A stretch of 58,672 nucleotides of DNA, from positions 85,297 through 143,968 of the forward strand of contig NZ_JARXRM010000030.1 in the NCBI RefSeq assembly GCF_029887875.1. The letters run 5' to 3'. Below the pieces are notes generated by a model, which ran no database searches, was not told where the DNA came from, and saw nothing but the letters and a program-made list of their open reading frames with translations. Below are positions 58,384-58,672 of this stretch, in pieces (the first letter of the stretch is position 1; every line of letters starts with the position of its first letter). The position numbers were made by a program, and so were the translations under genes. The DNA comes from Luteimonas endophytica. Its GTDB lineage: Bacteria; Pseudomonadota; Gammaproteobacteria; Xanthomonadales; Xanthomonadaceae.

Positions 58384-58672
58384 GCGCTCGGTCGGAAAGT
58401 GATCGGCGCCACTCACGGGGTTTCGGTTCTCGGCTCCTGGGATCATGGAAACGGTGGGTTCGCGGGCGCCGCATCGGTAGTTCACTCCCGGATGTTCGGT
58501 AGCCAATCCCTCCGAAGCACACCAACGCAATGAAGCGGGAGACGTGCCGGGGGTGTTGCGGAGAGCAGACCATGGATGGCCGGACGGAAGGGCGGAGCAA
58601 TACCCCCGGCGCGGCTCACGCCCCGCGCGGCTTCCGAAGCGGCTCTTCAATGTCGCTGCCCCGTGGCGACGG
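58332..58672. other. Non-coding end of the window, repeats only
   Basis: No gene is supported in these 341 nt. The first 75 nt hold degenerate GATTGGTGATT / GATTCGGGAATT units like the sucB-lpd element. A second inverted repeat lies at 58546-58610. Short open frames here have no start signals or codon pattern I would trust. Confidence 0.6.
58546..58610. repeat. 14-bp inverted repeat with one mismatch
   Basis: GCCGGGGGTGTTGC (58546-58559) pairs with GCAATACCCCCGGC (58597-58610) at 13 of 14 positions, the other being a G:T wobble in RNA. The 37-nt loop contains CCATGGATGG. It may be another dispersed element. Confidence 0.5.

Overview
The window is a GC-rich (third codon positions almost all G or C) stretch of bacterial chromosome. 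The genes it carries, their order (smc-zipA-ligA in a row, sucA-sucB-lpd, PilH-type regulator, SelO, long LigA) and -10 boxes of the TAGACT/TAGGCT/TACAAT type point to a gammaproteobacterium of the Xanthomonadaceae (Lysobacter/Luteimonas/Pseudoxanthomonas relatives). I see no tRNA, rRNA, IS element, prophage or CRISPR array. Most of it is core genome; the unusual material is in small genes, repeats and transcription signals.

Layout. 1-9755 (+): tail of an unknown gene, a ribosomal-protein oxygenase (RoxA type), a GNAT protein with an extra C-terminal domain, then the 2-oxoglutarate dehydrogenase genes sucA-sucB-lpd followed closely by a LOG-family hydrolase and an AcuI/YhdH-type reductase. 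9870-12540: a PilH-like response regulator, a heat-shock pair on the minus strand (Hsp20 with a sigma-32-like promoter, CbpA/DnaJ-like) and a Prx5-type peroxiredoxin. 12588-32521 is one long minus-strand block: smc, zipA, ligA, epmA, a DUF3011 protein, mtnA, gyrA, and an alpha-2-macroglobulin/PBP1C pair (yfhM-pbpC). Two structured non-coding elements lie between gyrA and yfhM.

32897-45812: ABC exporter, DUF488 protein, ferredoxin-NADP reductase, universal stress protein, glutathione peroxidase, a secreted amidohydrolase with a large unassigned N-terminal region, M3 oligopeptidase, glycerophosphodiesterase, cyclopropane fatty acid synthase, a DUF4163/DUF3298 lipoprotein and a cold-shock protein. 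46014-47586: a small GNAT overlapping the end of a lysine/alanine-rich protein whose middle is about 13 copies of a pentapeptide, and a 57-residue orphan.

47605-58331: rhomboid protease, an envelope cluster (M14 carboxypeptidase, EEP-family lipoprotein, YbaY-like lipoprotein, MliC-type lipoprotein), the ABC-F ATPase Uup, a 33-residue lysine-rich protein whose stop codon lies in its terminator loop, SelO and DeaD. The last 341 bases hold repeats only.

Themes: central metabolism (OGDH), replication and division (GyrA, LigA, SMC, ZipA), envelope guarding (YfhM, PBP1C, MliC, Cfa), and stress response (Hsp20, CbpA, Prx, Gpx, Usp, Csp). The best leads for something undescribed are the histone-tail-like protein with its overlapping acetyltransferase, the 33-residue protein, the repeat families, and a recurring -10 box placed 6-8 nt before the start codon that suggests leaderless mRNAs. 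All functional calls come from reading the sequence; no database search was possible.
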